Below, piece by piece: positions 8,203-17,014 of a stretch of DNA of 64,000 nt. Each line of letters opens with the position of its first letter. Positions within the stretch are counted from its first letter, which is position 1. The stretch is from Schlegelella_A sp035995885. Lineage in GTDB: Bacteria > Pseudomonadota > Gammaproteobacteria > Burkholderiales > Burkholderiaceae_C. The stretch covers positions 4,854-68,853 of the forward strand of contig DASYKC010000211.1 in NCBI GenBank assembly GCA_035995885.1, in the 5' to 3' direction. The notes beneath the pieces are model-generated. The model worked only from the letters and a program-made list of their open reading frames with translations, was not told the origin of the DNA and did no database searches. Both the position numbers and the translations under genes were made by a program.

Positions 8203-10173
8203 ATGCTCCGCTGGCTCCGGCCGAGGCCCAAACGGACCCTTGAGGAGTCGCAAGCGTCCCTCGCAGCGCCCGGTTCCGCCGCACCCGCCGAGGGGGTGCA
8301 GGAGCCGGCAGCGACTTCGAGTTCGGCGCTTCGGGAATCGCCGTCGTCTCCGCCGACGACGTCGACCGCCGCTCAAAGGGCGGCCGCGCAGACACACTTC
8401 CGCTCAGCGCAACAGTTGCGCCAGAAGGGCGACCTCATCGCAGCGATCGCCGCGCTTCGCACCGCGATCCAGATCGCCCCGGATCTCGGCGAAGCTCACA
8501 ACGACCTCGGCGGCCTGCTCCGCGAGCGTGGCGAGGTGAAGGCGGCCCTGGCCTCGTTTCGAGAGGCGGTCCGAACCCGTCCCAAGCTCGCCCTCGCCTG
8601 GTTCAATCTCGGAACGCTTCTGCGCGACCTGGGTGAGCTCGAGGACGCGGTCGATGCGCTGACTCGCTCGCTCGCCTTGGATCCGAAGCAAGCCGATGCC
8701 TTCTATTGGCTCGGCAACGCCTGGATGGGCCGGGGCGACGCGCATCAGGCCGAACAGGCCTACCGCGCTGCACTCCGCGTCGACGCCCAGATGCTGGTGG
8801 CTCGATGGGCGCTCACGATGGCGCAAATCGAGCCGGTTCCAGCCTCTCTGCAGGCTGCGGTCGGCTCGCGCGAAAACTTCACCCGCGAGCTGGACAAGCT
8901 GATCGCGTGGTGCAGGAGCCATCGGCCCTCGGGCGGGTTCGCCGCCGTCGGCGCGACCCAGCCCTACTACCTTGCGTACCAAGAGCAGTCGAACGTCGAG
9001 TTGCTACGCAAGTACGGGCATCTGTGCACCGAGCTCATGAAGCCCTGGGAGGCGAAAGTCGGACTGCCGGTGCGGACGTTCACGCGGGCTGCCCGCTGTC
9101 GGGTCGGCATCGTCTCGGCGCACTTCACCAATCACTCGGTCTGGAATGCGATCGTCCGCGGCTGGATGGAACACCTCGACCCGTCGAAGATCGAGCTTCA
9201 CCTCTTTCATATCGCCTCTCACCATGACGGCGAGACAGCATTCGCACGCCAACGCGCCCATCGATTCGAGTCGGCGCAGCGCGATTGGTCCACCTGGGCG
9301 AAGGCGATCGTCGAGCACGAGGTCGACGTCCTCGTCTTCCCGGAGGTCGGCATGGACGCGGTGACCGCGAAGCTGGCCGCGGCTCGCTTGGCGAAGGTCC
9401 AGGTGGCCACCTGGGGGCACCCGGAAACCACCGGCTTGCCGAGCATCGACCATTTCGTTTCGGCGTCGGCGATGGAGCCGGCCGGCGCCGCGGCTCACTA
9501 CGTCGAGCGGCTCACCACCCTGCCCGGACTCGGCTGCTGCGCGCGGCGTTTCGGCATCGCTGCCGAGGCCGTGGACCTTCGCTCGCTCGGGATCGCTCCG
9601 GGCACGACCAGCCTGCTTTGCCCGGGCGTTCCCTTCAAGTACGCAGCCGAGCACGACTTCCTGTGGGTCGAGATCGCCAGGCGCCTGTCACCTTGTCGCC
9701 TGATCTTCTTCCGCGGCCAGCCCACGCTGCTCGCCGAGCGCCTCGAGACACGGCTGCGCGGGCAGTTCGGCGCAGCGGGCCTCGATTTCGATGCGCACGT
9801 CGTCTTCCTCCCCTGGCAAAGCCACGATCGGTTCTTCGGCCTGATGAAGTCGGTCGACGTCTTCCTCGACAGCCCTGGCTTTTCCGGCTTCAACACCGCC
9901 ATGCAGGCGGTCGAATGCGGGCTGCCGATCGTTGCCTGGGAAGGCAAGTTCCTGCGCGGTCGCTTCGCCAGCGCAATCCTGCGCGAGCTGGGCCTCGGCG
10001 AGCTCGTCGCCGATTCGGCAGGCGCCTATGTCGATGCGGTGGTCCGCCTCGCGCAGGACCTCGCTTTTCGCAAGAGGGTGCGAGCGACGATCGAACGCCG
10101 CGGGCCGTCGTTGTTCGCGAATCCCGAAGGCGCGCGAAGCATGCAGCGTTTCCTTCTCGAGGCCGCGGCCTGA
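8203..10173 (+). CDS. TPR protein with C-terminal GT41 (O-GlcNAc transferase/SPINDLY-like) domain
   Basis: Putative UDP-sugar-dependent protein glycosyltransferase of 656 residues. Residues 1-55 are a basic then Ala/Ser/Pro-rich low-complexity leader. Four TPR units follow at about 62-195 (for example AHNDLGGLLRERGEVKAAL). From about 295 comes a two-part GT-B region. It shows RVGIVSAHFTNHSVWN (the His-containing start of the first lobe), QVATWGHPETTGLPSIDHF at about 398-416 and DVFLDSPGFSGFNTAMQAVECGLPIVAWEG at about 550-580, which resembles the UDP-binding lobe. There is no signal peptide, so it acts in the cytoplasm. Bacterial GT41 proteins modify flagellin, adhesins or elongation factors; no such target is nearby except perhaps the 107-residue neighbour. 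The sugar donor is not predictable. Confidence 0.85.
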   Translation: MLRWLRPRPKRTLEESQASLAAPGSAAPAEGVQEPAATSSSALRESPSSPPTTSTAAQRAAAQTHFRSAQQLRQKGDLIAAIAALRTAIQIAPDLGEAHNDLGGLLRERGEVKAALASFREAVRTRPKLALAWFNLGTLLRDLGELEDAVDALTRSLALDPKQADAFYWLGNAWMGRGDAHQAEQAYRAALRVDAQMLVARWALTMAQIEPVPASLQAAVGSRENFTRELDKLIAWCRSHRPSGGFAAVGATQPYYLAYQEQSNVELLRKYGHLCTELMKPWEAKVGLPVRTFTRAARCRVGIVSAHFTNHSVWNAIVRGWMEHLDPSKIELHLFHIASHHDGETAFARQRAHRFESAQRDWSTWAKAIVEHEVDVLVFPEVGMDAVTAKLAAARLAKVQVATWGHPETTGLPSIDHFVSASAMEPAGAAAHYVERLTTLPGLGCCARRFGIAAEAVDLRSLGIAPGTTSLLCPGVPFKYAAEHDFLWVEIARRLSPCRLIFFRGQPTLLAERLETRLRGQFGAAGLDFDAHVVFLPWQSHDRFFGLMKSVDVFLDSPGFSGFNTAMQAVECGLPIVAWEGKFLRGRFASAILRELGLGELVADSAGAYVDAVVRLAQDLAFRKRVRATIERRGPSLFANPEGARSMQRFLLEAAA

Positions 10174-10180
10174 GCTCGAG

Positions 10181-10618
10181 TCAAAGCCTGATCGGTATCG
10201 TCACCGGCCCTTCGTTGACGAGGCTCACGCGCATGTCGGCGCCGAACTCGCCGGCGGCGACGTCGCCGTGCAGGCGGCGCGCCGTCGCGAGCGCGTGCTC
10301 GTAGAGTCGGCGTCCGAGCTCGGCGCCGGCGGCGCCCGAGAAGCCCGGGCGATGGCCGCGCGAGGTGTCGGCGGCGAGCGTGAACTGGCTGACGACGAGC
10401 AGACCGCCGCCGATCGCTGCAAGGTCGAGGTTCATCTTGCCTTCGGCATCGGCGAAGATGCGCAGGCCGAGCACCTTGGCCATCATGCGGTCGGCGATCG
10501 CCTCGGTGTCGGCGGGCTCGGCGCAGAGAAAGAGCAGCGCGCCGCGGCCGATTGCCCCGACGACGCGCCCGCCGACGCTGACGCGCGCCTCGGCGACGCG
10601 CTGAACCAGGGCGATCAC
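10181..10618 (-). CDS. dtd: D-aminoacyl-tRNA deacylase
   Basis: Hydrolyses D-amino acids mischarged on tRNA. It has 145 residues, the standard length. The start is taken as GTG at 10618, because the Dtd N-terminus IALVQRV follows it directly. The GTG overlaps the TGA of the upstream CDF gene in a GTGA junction, indicating translational coupling. The signature SQFTLAADTSRGHRPGF is at residues 77-93, with Thr80 in the catalytic position. The chiral-proofreading Gly-Pro motif NEGPVT is at 135-140. The gene is convergent with the GT41 gene, with 7 bases between stops. Confidence 0.95.
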   Translation of the reverse strand: MIALVQRVAEARVSVGGRVVGAIGRGALLFLCAEPADTEAIADRMMAKVLGLRIFADAEGKMNLDLAAIGGGLLVVSQFTLAADTSRGHRPGFSGAAGAELGRRLYEHALATARRLHGDVAAGEFGADMRVSLVNEGPVTIPIRL

Positions 10619-11505
10619 TGCGACGCCTGGACCGCGTTGAAGTGCGGCTCGACGTTCGACGGCAGGAGCTGGATCGAGGCGCGCAAGCCGGGAACTTCGT
10701 CCATCAGCGCCTGCTCGACCTCGCCGCGCAGCGCGGCGGCGCGGCCGAGCGTCCAGGTTGCCGGCACGTGCATGTGGACATCGAGGAAGCGGCTGCGGCC
10801 AGCGCGCCGCGTCACCATGTCGTCGAATCGGACGGCGCTTTCGTTGAAGCGCGCGAGCGTGCGGTCGATGCTCGCCTGCACTTCCGGCTCGACCGCCTTG
10901 TCCATCAGGCCGTCGACCGAAACCCAGACGACGCGCGCGCCCTCGCGGATGATGTTGGCGGCGACGCAGATCGCGACCACCGGGTCGAGCCAGAGCCAGC
11001 CGGTGACCTGGACGAGGACGATGCCGACGACGACGCCGGCCGAGGTCCAGACGTCGGCGTAGAGATGGCGCGCGTCGGCCTCGAGGGCGACCGACCGGTG
11101 CTGGCGCGACGCCGCCATCATCTTGCGGGCGAGCAGGCCGTTCAGCAGAGAGCTGGCGACGGTGAGGGCGAGGCCGAGGCCGACGCCCTCGAGCGGCTGC
11201 GGGCTCATCAACCGGCGCAGCGCGGCCCAGACGATGGCGATCGCGGCGGCGGCGATCATCAATCCCTCGAAGGCGCTCGAGAAGTACTCGGCCTTGGTGT
11301 GGCCGAAGGGATGATCGTCGTCGGCCGGTCGTGCCGCGATCGTCACCATCGCCAGCGCGAACAGCGCCGAGGCGAGATTGACGAACGATTCCATCGCGTC
11401 GGAGAGAAGGCCAACCGAGCCGGTGACCCACCACGCAGCCGTCTTCATGACGATCGCGACGATCGCCGTGAGAACAGAGAGGCGAAGCAGCGTCGCGACC
11501 CGCAC
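10615..11505 (-). CDS. Cation diffusion facilitator (CDF) family efflux transporter
   Basis: Inner-membrane divalent-metal/proton antiporter of 296 residues. About six hydrophobic helices are followed by a cytoplasmic C-terminal domain from about residue 205. The first metal-site helix reads LLSDAMESFVN (about 33-43), with Glu and Asn in positions that are often His or Asp. The loop HPFGHTKAEYFSS follows at about 65-77. The later helix has EADARHLYADVWTS, carrying the HxxxD pair. The DAxESxVN form occurs in a subset of CDF proteins, so specificity (Zn, Fe or Mn) cannot be set from sequence. It lies 12 bases downstream of tyrS and overlaps dtd by 4 bases. Confidence 0.9.
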   Translation of the reverse strand: MRVATLLRLSVLTAIVAIVMKTAAWWVTGSVGLLSDAMESFVNLASALFALAMVTIAARPADDDHPFGHTKAEYFSSAFEGLMIAAAAIAIVWAALRRLMSPQPLEGVGLGLALTVASSLLNGLLARKMMAASRQHRSVALEADARHLYADVWTSAGVVVGIVLVQVTGWLWLDPVVAICVAANIIREGARVVWVSVDGLMDKAVEPEVQASIDRTLARFNESAVRFDDMVTRRAGRSRFLDVHMHVPATWTLGRAAALRGEVEQALMDEVPGLRASIQLLPSNVEPHFNAVQASQ

Positions 11506-11517
11506 CCGGACCTCGCT

Positions 11518-12765
11518 TCAGCGCAGCATGACGCGGGCGAACTTGCGCTTGCCGACCTGGACCACGAACGTCCCGGCCGGCACCTTCAAGCCGCGGTCGG
11601 AGACGACTGTTCCGTCGATGCGGACGCCGCCGCCATCGACCAGGCGCAACGCCTCGCTGGTCGACGGCGCGAGCCCCGCCTGCTTGAGCAGATTGCCGAT
11701 GCCGAGCGGGGCGCCGTCAATCGAGATTTCGGCGATCTCGTCCGGAATGCCGCCGCGGGCGCGCAGCACGAAGTCGGCCTCGGCGGATTCGGCCGCTGCA
11801 GCGCCGTGAAACCGCGCGGTGATCTCCTTGGCGAGCGCGACCTTGGCGTCGCGGGGATTTCGCCCGGTCAGGACTTCCGCGCGCAGCTGCGCAACCTCCT
11901 TCGTCGGCCTCCAACTCAGGAGATCGAAGTATTTCCACATCAGATCGTCGCTGATCGACATCAATTTGGCGAACATGTCGTTTGGCGAGTCGGCGATGGC
12001 GATGTAGTTGCCCTTCGACTTCGACATCTTCTCGACGCCGTCGAGACCTTCGAGCAACGGCATCGTCATGATGCATTGCGGCTCCTGCCCGTACTCCGCC
12101 TGCAGCGCCCGCCCGACGAGGAGGTTGAACTTCTGGTCGGTGCCGCCGAGCTCGAGGTCGGAGCGCAGGGCCACCGAGTCGTAGCCCTGCATCAGCGGAT
12201 AGAGGAATTCGTGGACGCTGATCGGCGTGCCGGCCTTGAAGCGCTTGCTGAAGTCGTCGCGCTCCATCATCCGGGCGACGGTGTAGCGCGCTGCGAGCTC
12301 GATCAGCCCGCGCGCGCCGAGCGGATCGCTCCACTCGGAGTTGTAGCGGATCTCGGTTCGGCGCGGGTCGAGAACGAGGCTGGCCTGAGCGTAGTAAGTA
12401 CTGGCGTTCTCCTCGATCTGCTGCTTCGTCAGGGGCGGTCGCGTCGTGTTCCGGCCCGACGGATCGCCGATCATCGAGGTGAAGTCGCCGATCAGGAAAA
12501 TGACCGTGTGGCCCAGATCCTGCAATTGGCGGAGCTTGTTCAGAACGACGGTGTGGCCGAGATGGATGTCCGGAGCAGTCGGGTCGAGGCCGAGCTTGAT
12601 GCGCAGCGGGACGCCGGTCGCCTCCGATCGCGCCAGCTTCGCCAGCCACTCGTGCTCCGGGATCAGCTCGCTGCAATGACGCCGCGATTGCTCGAACGCC
12701 TCTCGGACGGAGCCTGTGACGGGATATTTCTGGGGCGCCGCCTGGGCGGGAAAAGAGGCAGACAT
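11518..12765 (-). CDS. tyrS: Tyrosyl-tRNA synthetase
   Basis: Class I aminoacyl-tRNA synthetase that charges tRNA-Tyr; 415 residues from the ATG at 12765. A GTG sits one codon upstream at 12768. The HIGH motif reads HLGH at about residues 68-71, and KMSKS is intact at about 246-250. The tyrosine-pocket segment LELGGTDQKFNL precedes it. An S4 RNA-binding domain occupies the C-terminal 65 residues (EALRLVDGGGVRIDG ... GTFVVQVGKRKFARVML). The gene is divergent from the M23 peptidase gene, a neighbourhood usual in betaproteobacteria. Confidence 0.97.
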   Translation of the reverse strand: MSASFPAQAAPQKYPVTGSVREAFEQSRRHCSELIPEHEWLAKLARSEATGVPLRIKLGLDPTAPDIHLGHTVVLNKLRQLQDLGHTVIFLIGDFTSMIGDPSGRNTTRPPLTKQQIEENASTYYAQASLVLDPRRTEIRYNSEWSDPLGARGLIELAARYTVARMMERDDFSKRFKAGTPISVHEFLYPLMQGYDSVALRSDLELGGTDQKFNLLVGRALQAEYGQEPQCIMTMPLLEGLDGVEKMSKSKGNYIAIADSPNDMFAKLMSISDDLMWKYFDLLSWRPTKEVAQLRAEVLTGRNPRDAKVALAKEITARFHGAAAAESAEADFVLRARGGIPDEIAEISIDGAPLGIGNLLKQAGLAPSTSEALRLVDGGGVRIDGTVVSDRGLKVPAGTFVVQVGKRKFARVMLR

Positions 12766-12867
12766 CACTGGCTGTTACGGGAAATGAGGCTCCGACGGCC
12801 GGTATACTGCGGCGGCGTCCTACGGGGCGATGGGATGATTCCCGACACAGAGCGGACGAGCGCCACG

Positions 12868-12898
12868 ATTCTAGTGGTGCCCCGCTCGCGACGATCAA
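12868..12898 (-). promoter_or_regulatory. Possible sigma-70 promoter for tyrS
   Basis: On the minus strand, TTGATC (12893-12898) is followed after 19 bases by TAGAAT (12868-12873), about 100 bases upstream of the tyrS start. The -10 matches the consensus at 5 of 6 positions, but the spacer is longer than optimal. It lies in the 190-base divergent gap between tyrS and the M23 peptidase gene. This is a weak prediction. Confidence 0.3.
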
Positions 12899-12955
12899 CC
12901 GACGTGCAGACCGCAAGGCGGCACCGACCGAACTGAGCGCCGAGCTCCGCAGACA

Positions 12956-14344
12956 TTGAAATCGCTGACATCACTTGATGTCGCCTGGGACTACGCCTCG
13001 GCGCACATCGCAAGCTTCGCTGCACGCTATCCCCGCACCCTCGCGGCCACGGTCTCCCTCGGCTTGGCCGGCTTCGCCGCGACCGCCTTCGGCATTGCGC
13101 CGCAGGTTCCCGACGCGGCCGACCTGCCGCAGCGGACGCTCGTGGAAAACGTAGCCACCGTCGACCTCCACACCCAGCTCGACGCGCTCGCCGAGCACGA
13201 CCTCGACCTCTACCGGAGCGACGTCACCCGGGTCAGCGACACGGCCGACTCGCTCCTGGCCCGGCTGAACGTCGCCGACGCCCGGGCGGCCGCTTTCCTG
13301 CGCAGCGACTCGGTCGCGAGGAAGCTTCTCGAAGGTCGCGCCGGCAAGCGCGTCCAGGTGCGCGTCGACTCGCGCGGCGCGCTCGAGGAGCTGGTGGCGC
13401 GCTACGCCGCGCCCGGCATCGACAAGCTGCCGACGCAGTTCACGCGGCTGCGCATCCAGCGCATCGCCGACAGGCTCGTCGCCGACACGGCCAACCTGCC
13501 GCTCACCTCGCAGATGCTGATGGCGGGCGGCACGATCCGCTCCTCGCTCTTCACCGCGACCGACGAAGCCGGCATTCCCGACGCCGTCGCGACGCAGCTG
13601 GCCGAGATCTTCGCCAACGACATCGACTTTCGCCGGGAACTCAAGCGCGGCGCGAGCTTTTCGGTCGTCTACGAAGCGCTCAGCGCCGACGGCGAGCAGA
13701 TCACGTGGGGTCCGGTGACGGGCCGCGTCCTCGCCGCCGAGTTCGTCAACAAGGGACAGACGTTCTCGGCCATGTGGTTCAAGGACGGCGACGCCAAGGG
13801 CGGCTATTTCGGCCTCGACGGGCAGAGCAAGCAGCGCTCGTTCCTCGCCAGCCCGCTCGAGTTCTCGCGCGTGACTTCGGGCTTCGCGATGCGCATGCAT
13901 CCCATCCTCAACAGCTGGAAGCAGCACAACGGCGTCGATTACGGCGCGCCGGTGGGCACACCGGTGCGAACGATCGGCGACGGCGTCGTCGAATTCGCCG
14001 GCTGGCAGAACGGGTACGGCAACGTCATCCATATCCGCCACAGCAACGAGCGCTCGACGGTGTACGCGCACCTGAGCCGCATCGACGTCGGCAAGGGCCA
14101 GCGGGTCGACCAGGGCGTGATCATCGGCGCCGTCGGCCAGACCGGCTGGGCGACGGGGCCGCACCTTCATTTCGAGGTCAAGATCGACGGCCAGCAACAG
14201 GATCCCCTGTTGGTCGCGCAGACCTCGGAAGCGGCGGTCGTCGCACCGGCGTCGAAGGCGCGCTTCGGCCAGCTCGCGCTGAGCGTTCGCGCCCAACTCG
14301 GCGTCGCCGAGACGCTGCCGCGCACGCCGCTCCTCGGCGAGTAG
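12956..14344 (+). CDS. M23 (LytM-type) peptidoglycan endopeptidase, membrane-anchored
   Basis: Predicted murein DD-endopeptidase of 462 residues, anchored by one hydrophobic helix at about residues 27-47 with the rest in the periplasm. The C-terminal lysostaphin-like domain (about 300-425) has all zinc ligands: H and D in QHNGVDYGAP, and the YAHL and GPHLHFEV (HxH) motifs. The middle part (about 90-290) resembles the OapA/MepM-type N-terminal regulatory region. The start is set at TTG 12956 because no ATG or GTG upstream fits before the hydrophobic anchor; this is tentative. It precedes anmK, so one operon combines wall cleavage with recycling of anhydroMurNAc. Confidence 0.9.
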   Translation: MKSLTSLDVAWDYASAHIASFAARYPRTLAATVSLGLAGFAATAFGIAPQVPDAADLPQRTLVENVATVDLHTQLDALAEHDLDLYRSDVTRVSDTADSLLARLNVADARAAAFLRSDSVARKLLEGRAGKRVQVRVDSRGALEELVARYAAPGIDKLPTQFTRLRIQRIADRLVADTANLPLTSQMLMAGGTIRSSLFTATDEAGIPDAVATQLAEIFANDIDFRRELKRGASFSVVYEALSADGEQITWGPVTGRVLAAEFVNKGQTFSAMWFKDGDAKGGYFGLDGQSKQRSFLASPLEFSRVTSGFAMRMHPILNSWKQHNGVDYGAPVGTPVRTIGDGVVEFAGWQNGYGNVIHIRHSNERSTVYAHLSRIDVGKGQRVDQGVIIGAVGQTGWATGPHLHFEVKIDGQQQDPLLVAQTSEAAVVAPASKARFGQLALSVRAQLGVAETLPRTPLLGE

Positions 14345-14426
14345 CGGCGATCGAAGGTCGCGCCATCGCGGTGCCGCGTCGGCGCCGGATCCACCGCAAC
14401 GCCGAGGGCGCCTGCCGCGGCTGCCA

Positions 14427-15560
14427 ATGACATCGCTTTTCATCGGCTTGATGTCGGGTACCTCGCTCGACGGCATCGACGGCGTCGTCGTCGACTTCGC
14501 CGCGACGACCGGCCGCGCCGCGGTGCGGGTACTGGCCCATGCCAAGCGCCCCTTCGCGGCGACGCATCGCGCCGAGCTCGCCGCGCTCAACCGCTCCGGC
14601 GACGGCGAGATCCACCGCGCCGCGCTTGCCGCCAATGCGCTGGCCCGCGAGTACGCAGCGCTGGTCGAAACGCTCTGCGCCAACGCATCGCTGGCGCCTG
14701 ACCGGATCGCGGCCATCGGCTGCCACGGCCAGACGGTCAGGCATCGTCCGGGCGAGTTCGACGGCGTCGGCTACACCGTGCAGATCAACGCGCCGGCGCT
14801 TCTCGCCGAGCTGACCGGCGTCGACGTCGTCGCCGACTTTCGCAGCCGCGACGTTGCCGCCGGCGGTCAGGGCGCACCGCTCGTTCCCGCCTTCCATCGC
14901 GCCCTCTTCGGCCGCGCCGATGCGACGGTCGCAGTGCTCAACCTCGGCGGCATCGCCAACCTCACCGTCCTGGGCGCCGACGGCGCGACGATCGCCTTCG
15001 ATTGCGGCCCCGCGAACACCCTCCTCGACCTCTGGAGCGAGCGCTCGTCGGGACGCGCCTTCGACGGCGACGGTGCCGCCGCCGCGCGCGGCATCGTCGA
15101 CCCGCGCCTTCTCGACGCGCTCCTGGCCGAGCCCTACTTCGCGCTGACGCCGCCCAAGAGCACCGGCCTCGACCTCTTCAACGCGCAGTGGCTCGACGCC
15201 CGCCTCGACGCGGCCGATGCGCGAGCCCGGCTGCGCGCCGACGACATCCAGGCGACCCTCGCCGAGCTCACCGTCCGCGTCGTCGCCGACGCCTGGCGAC
15301 GTCAGGCCGCCGGCGCCGCCGAGCTGATCGTCTGCGGCGGCGGCGCCTTCAACGCCGACCTGATGCGGCGCCTGAGGCGCCTGCTCGCGCCGATTCCGGT
15401 GCTGGCGAGCGACGGCCGCGGTCTGCCCGCGGACCAGGTCGAGGCGGCGGCGTTCGCATGGCTCGCGCACGCCTTCGTCGATCGCGTTCCGGGCAACGTG
15501 CCGACTGCGACCGGCGCAGCCGGCCCGCGGATCCTCGGCGCGCTCTATCCCGCGCGCTGA
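14427..15560 (+). CDS. anmK: Anhydro-N-acetylmuramic acid kinase
   Basis: Phosphorylates 1,6-anhydroMurNAc to MurNAc-6-phosphate during cell-wall recycling. It has 377 residues. The N-terminus carries the diagnostic GLMSGTSLDGIDG phosphate-binding motif at about residues 7-19. CHGQTVRH follows at about 100, the FRSRDVAAGGQGAPLVPAFH stretch at about 140-160 and a second ATP-site motif (ELIVCGGGAFN) near 300. It lies 82 bases after the M23 endopeptidase gene on the same strand and is convergent with erpA, whose terminator sits between them. Confidence 0.96.
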   Translation: MTSLFIGLMSGTSLDGIDGVVVDFAATTGRAAVRVLAHAKRPFAATHRAELAALNRSGDGEIHRAALAANALAREYAALVETLCANASLAPDRIAAIGCHGQTVRHRPGEFDGVGYTVQINAPALLAELTGVDVVADFRSRDVAAGGQGAPLVPAFHRALFGRADATVAVLNLGGIANLTVLGADGATIAFDCGPANTLLDLWSERSSGRAFDGDGAAAARGIVDPRLLDALLAEPYFALTPPKSTGLDLFNAQWLDARLDAADARARLRADDIQATLAELTVRVVADAWRRQAAGAAELIVCGGGAFNADLMRRLRRLLAPIPVLASDGRGLPADQVEAAAFAWLAHAFVDRVPGNVPTATGAAGPRILGALYPAR

Positions 15561-15600
15561 AAGCGCCCCCGAAGACTCCCGGCGCGCCCACGCAGCGCCA

Positions 15601-15627
15601 AAGAAAAAGCCGCCTCGCGGCGGCTTG
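15601..15627 (-). terminator. Intrinsic terminator of erpA
   Basis: A perfect hairpin with arms AAGCCGCC (15608-15615) and GGCGGCTT (15620-15627) and a 4-base loop. Read on the minus strand it is followed by TTTTCTTT (15607-15600 side), a good U-tract. It lies 22 bases past the erpA stop, in the gap that is convergent with anmK. Confidence 0.85.
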
Positions 15628-15648
15628 CTTCGGAGGCCTCGCGGCGAC

Positions 15649-16029
15649 TCAGGCGGAAAAGCTCGAGCCGCAGCCGCAAGTCGTCGTCGCGTTCGGGTTC
15701 TTGATGACGAACTGCGCACCCTGGAGGTCGTCCTTGTAGTCGATCTCGGCACCGGCGAGGTACTGCAGGCTCATCGCGTCGATGAGGAGGGTGACGCCGT
15801 TCTTGGCCATCGCCGTGTCGTCGTCGTTGACGATCTCGTCGAAGGTGAAGCCGTACTGGAATCCCGAGCAGCCGCCACCCTGCACGAAGACGCGCAGCTT
15901 CAGGTCGGGATTGCCCTCTTCGTCGACGAGCTCCTTGACCTTGTTGGCCGCGCTGTCGGTGAAGACGAGCGGCGGCGGGGGCGCATCGGCCTCCGGCGAG
16001 CTGACGATGTTGTCGGCGACTGCGCTCAT
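15649..16029 (-). CDS. erpA: Iron-sulfur cluster insertion protein ErpA
   Basis: A-type carrier that delivers Fe-S clusters to apoproteins; 126 residues from the ATG at 16029. The three conserved cysteines are present: C54 in GGGCSGFQYGF, and C118 and C120 in the C-terminal TTCGCGSSF. The N-terminal 20 residues are a variable Pro/Ala-rich extension. It lies 149 bases downstream of rpsI, which has its own terminator, so erpA may be transcribed separately. A hairpin with U-tract follows the stop. Confidence 0.96.
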   Translation of the reverse strand: MSAVADNIVSSPEADAPPPPLVFTDSAANKVKELVDEEGNPDLKLRVFVQGGGCSGFQYGFTFDEIVNDDDTAMAKNGVTLLIDAMSLQYLAGAEIDYKDDLQGAQFVIKNPNATTTCGCGSSFSA

Positions 16030-16128
16030 GCGACGCTCCAGAAATAGACGAGAACCGCCATTATCGGCGAACCGCCGCGCCGACGAGCGCGACGGGGACA
16101 AGGACCAGATGCGGGCCGTGACCGAAAC

Positions 16129-16156
16129 GACAAGGCCGCCGGAAGGCGGCCCTGTC
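16129..16156 (-). terminator. Intrinsic terminator after rplM-rpsI
   Basis: A hairpin with core arms GGCCGCC (16134-16140) and GGCGGCC (16145-16151) and a GGAA loop. It is extended by GACA/TGTC across one mismatch. On the minus strand it is followed by a T-rich GTTTCGGT stretch. It lies 22 bases after the rpsI stop. Confidence 0.75.
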
Positions 16157-16178
16157 ATGCCGATCCGGACGGGGCCGA

Positions 16179-16571
16179 TCAGCGCTTGCTGAACTGCTTC
16201 CTGCGGCGGGCGCCGTGCAGGCCGACCTTCTTCCGCTCGACCTCGCGGGCATCGCGGGTGACGAAGCCGGCGCGGCTGAGGTCGGGCTTCAGCGCCGCGT
16301 CGTAGTCGATCAGGGCGCGCGTGATGCCGTGCCGGACGGCGCCGGCCTGGCCGGTCTCGCCGCCACCGTGGACGTTGACCTTGACGTCGAAGGCGGCGTC
16401 GTTGGCGGTCAGCACGAGCGGCTGGCGCACGACCATGATCGACGTCTGGCGCCCGAAATATTCCTCGACCGGCTTGCCGTTGACGAGGATCTGGCCGCTG
16501 CCCTTCTTCATGAAGACGCGGGCGACCGACGATTTGCGCCGGCCTGTGCCGTAGTTCCAGTTTCCGATCAT
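16179..16571 (-). CDS. rpsI: 30S ribosomal protein S9
   Basis: Small-subunit ribosomal protein of 130 residues. It starts MIGNWNYGTGRRKSSVARV and ends with the invariant basic tail finishing in FSKR, which reaches the P-site tRNA. Internal motifs GSGQILVNGKP and GGGETGQAGAVRHGI are typical. Its ATG overlaps the rplM stop in an ATGA junction, the universal L13-S9 pair. Confidence 0.98.
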   Translation of the reverse strand: MIGNWNYGTGRRKSSVARVFMKKGSGQILVNGKPVEEYFGRQTSIMVVRQPLVLTANDAAFDVKVNVHGGGETGQAGAVRHGITRALIDYDAALKPDLSRAGFVTRDAREVERKKVGLHGARRRKQFSKR

Positions 16572-17014
16572 CGCGGCGCGTCCTGAAGAATGTCGAGTTT
16601 CTTGGGTTGCTGCGCGGTGTGCGGATGCGTGTCGCCCGCATACACCTTCAGCTTCTTGATCATCGCGTAGCCGAGCGGGCCCTTGGGCAGCATGCCCTTG
16701 ACGGCCTTCTCGAGCGCGCGGCCCGGGTGACGAGCCTGCATGTCCTTGAACTTGAGGCCGCGGATTCCGCCCGGGTAGCCGGAGTGCCGGTAGTAGATCT
16801 TGTCCTCGGCCTTGTTGCCGGTGACCCGGATCTTGTCGGCGTTGACGATGACGATGAAATCGCCGGTATCGACGTGAGGCGTGTAGATGGCTTTGTGCTT
16901 GCCGCGCAGGCGGAGGGCGACTTCACTGGCCACCCTGCCCAAGACCTTGTCGGTCGCGTCGATCACAAACCACTCATGCGTCACTTCGGCGGCTTTGGCG
17001 CTGAAGGTTTTCAT
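16568..17014 (-). CDS. rplM: 50S ribosomal protein L13
   Basis: Large-subunit ribosomal protein of 148 residues from the ATG at 17014. Typical L13 segments are visible: WFVIDATDKVLGRVAS near residues 15-30, GKHKAIYTPHVDTGD near 40-55 and YRHSGYPGG near 77-85, plus MLPKGPLG. An open frame extends upstream to 17251 but has no family similarity there. It is the first gene of the rplM-rpsI operon and is coupled to rpsI by a 4-base overlap. Confidence 0.98.
   Translation of the reverse strand: MKTFSAKAAEVTHEWFVIDATDKVLGRVASEVALRLRGKHKAIYTPHVDTGDFIVIVNADKIRVTGNKAEDKIYYRHSGYPGGIRGLKFKDMQARHPGRALEKAVKGMLPKGPLGYAMIKKLKVYAGDTHPHTAQQPKKLDILQDAPR

Noticed and set aside
12801..12808. GTATAC-containing stretch between tyrS and the M23 gene as a promoter
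   Set aside because: It contains a TATACT but no -35 at a suitable distance on either strand, so it is not reported.
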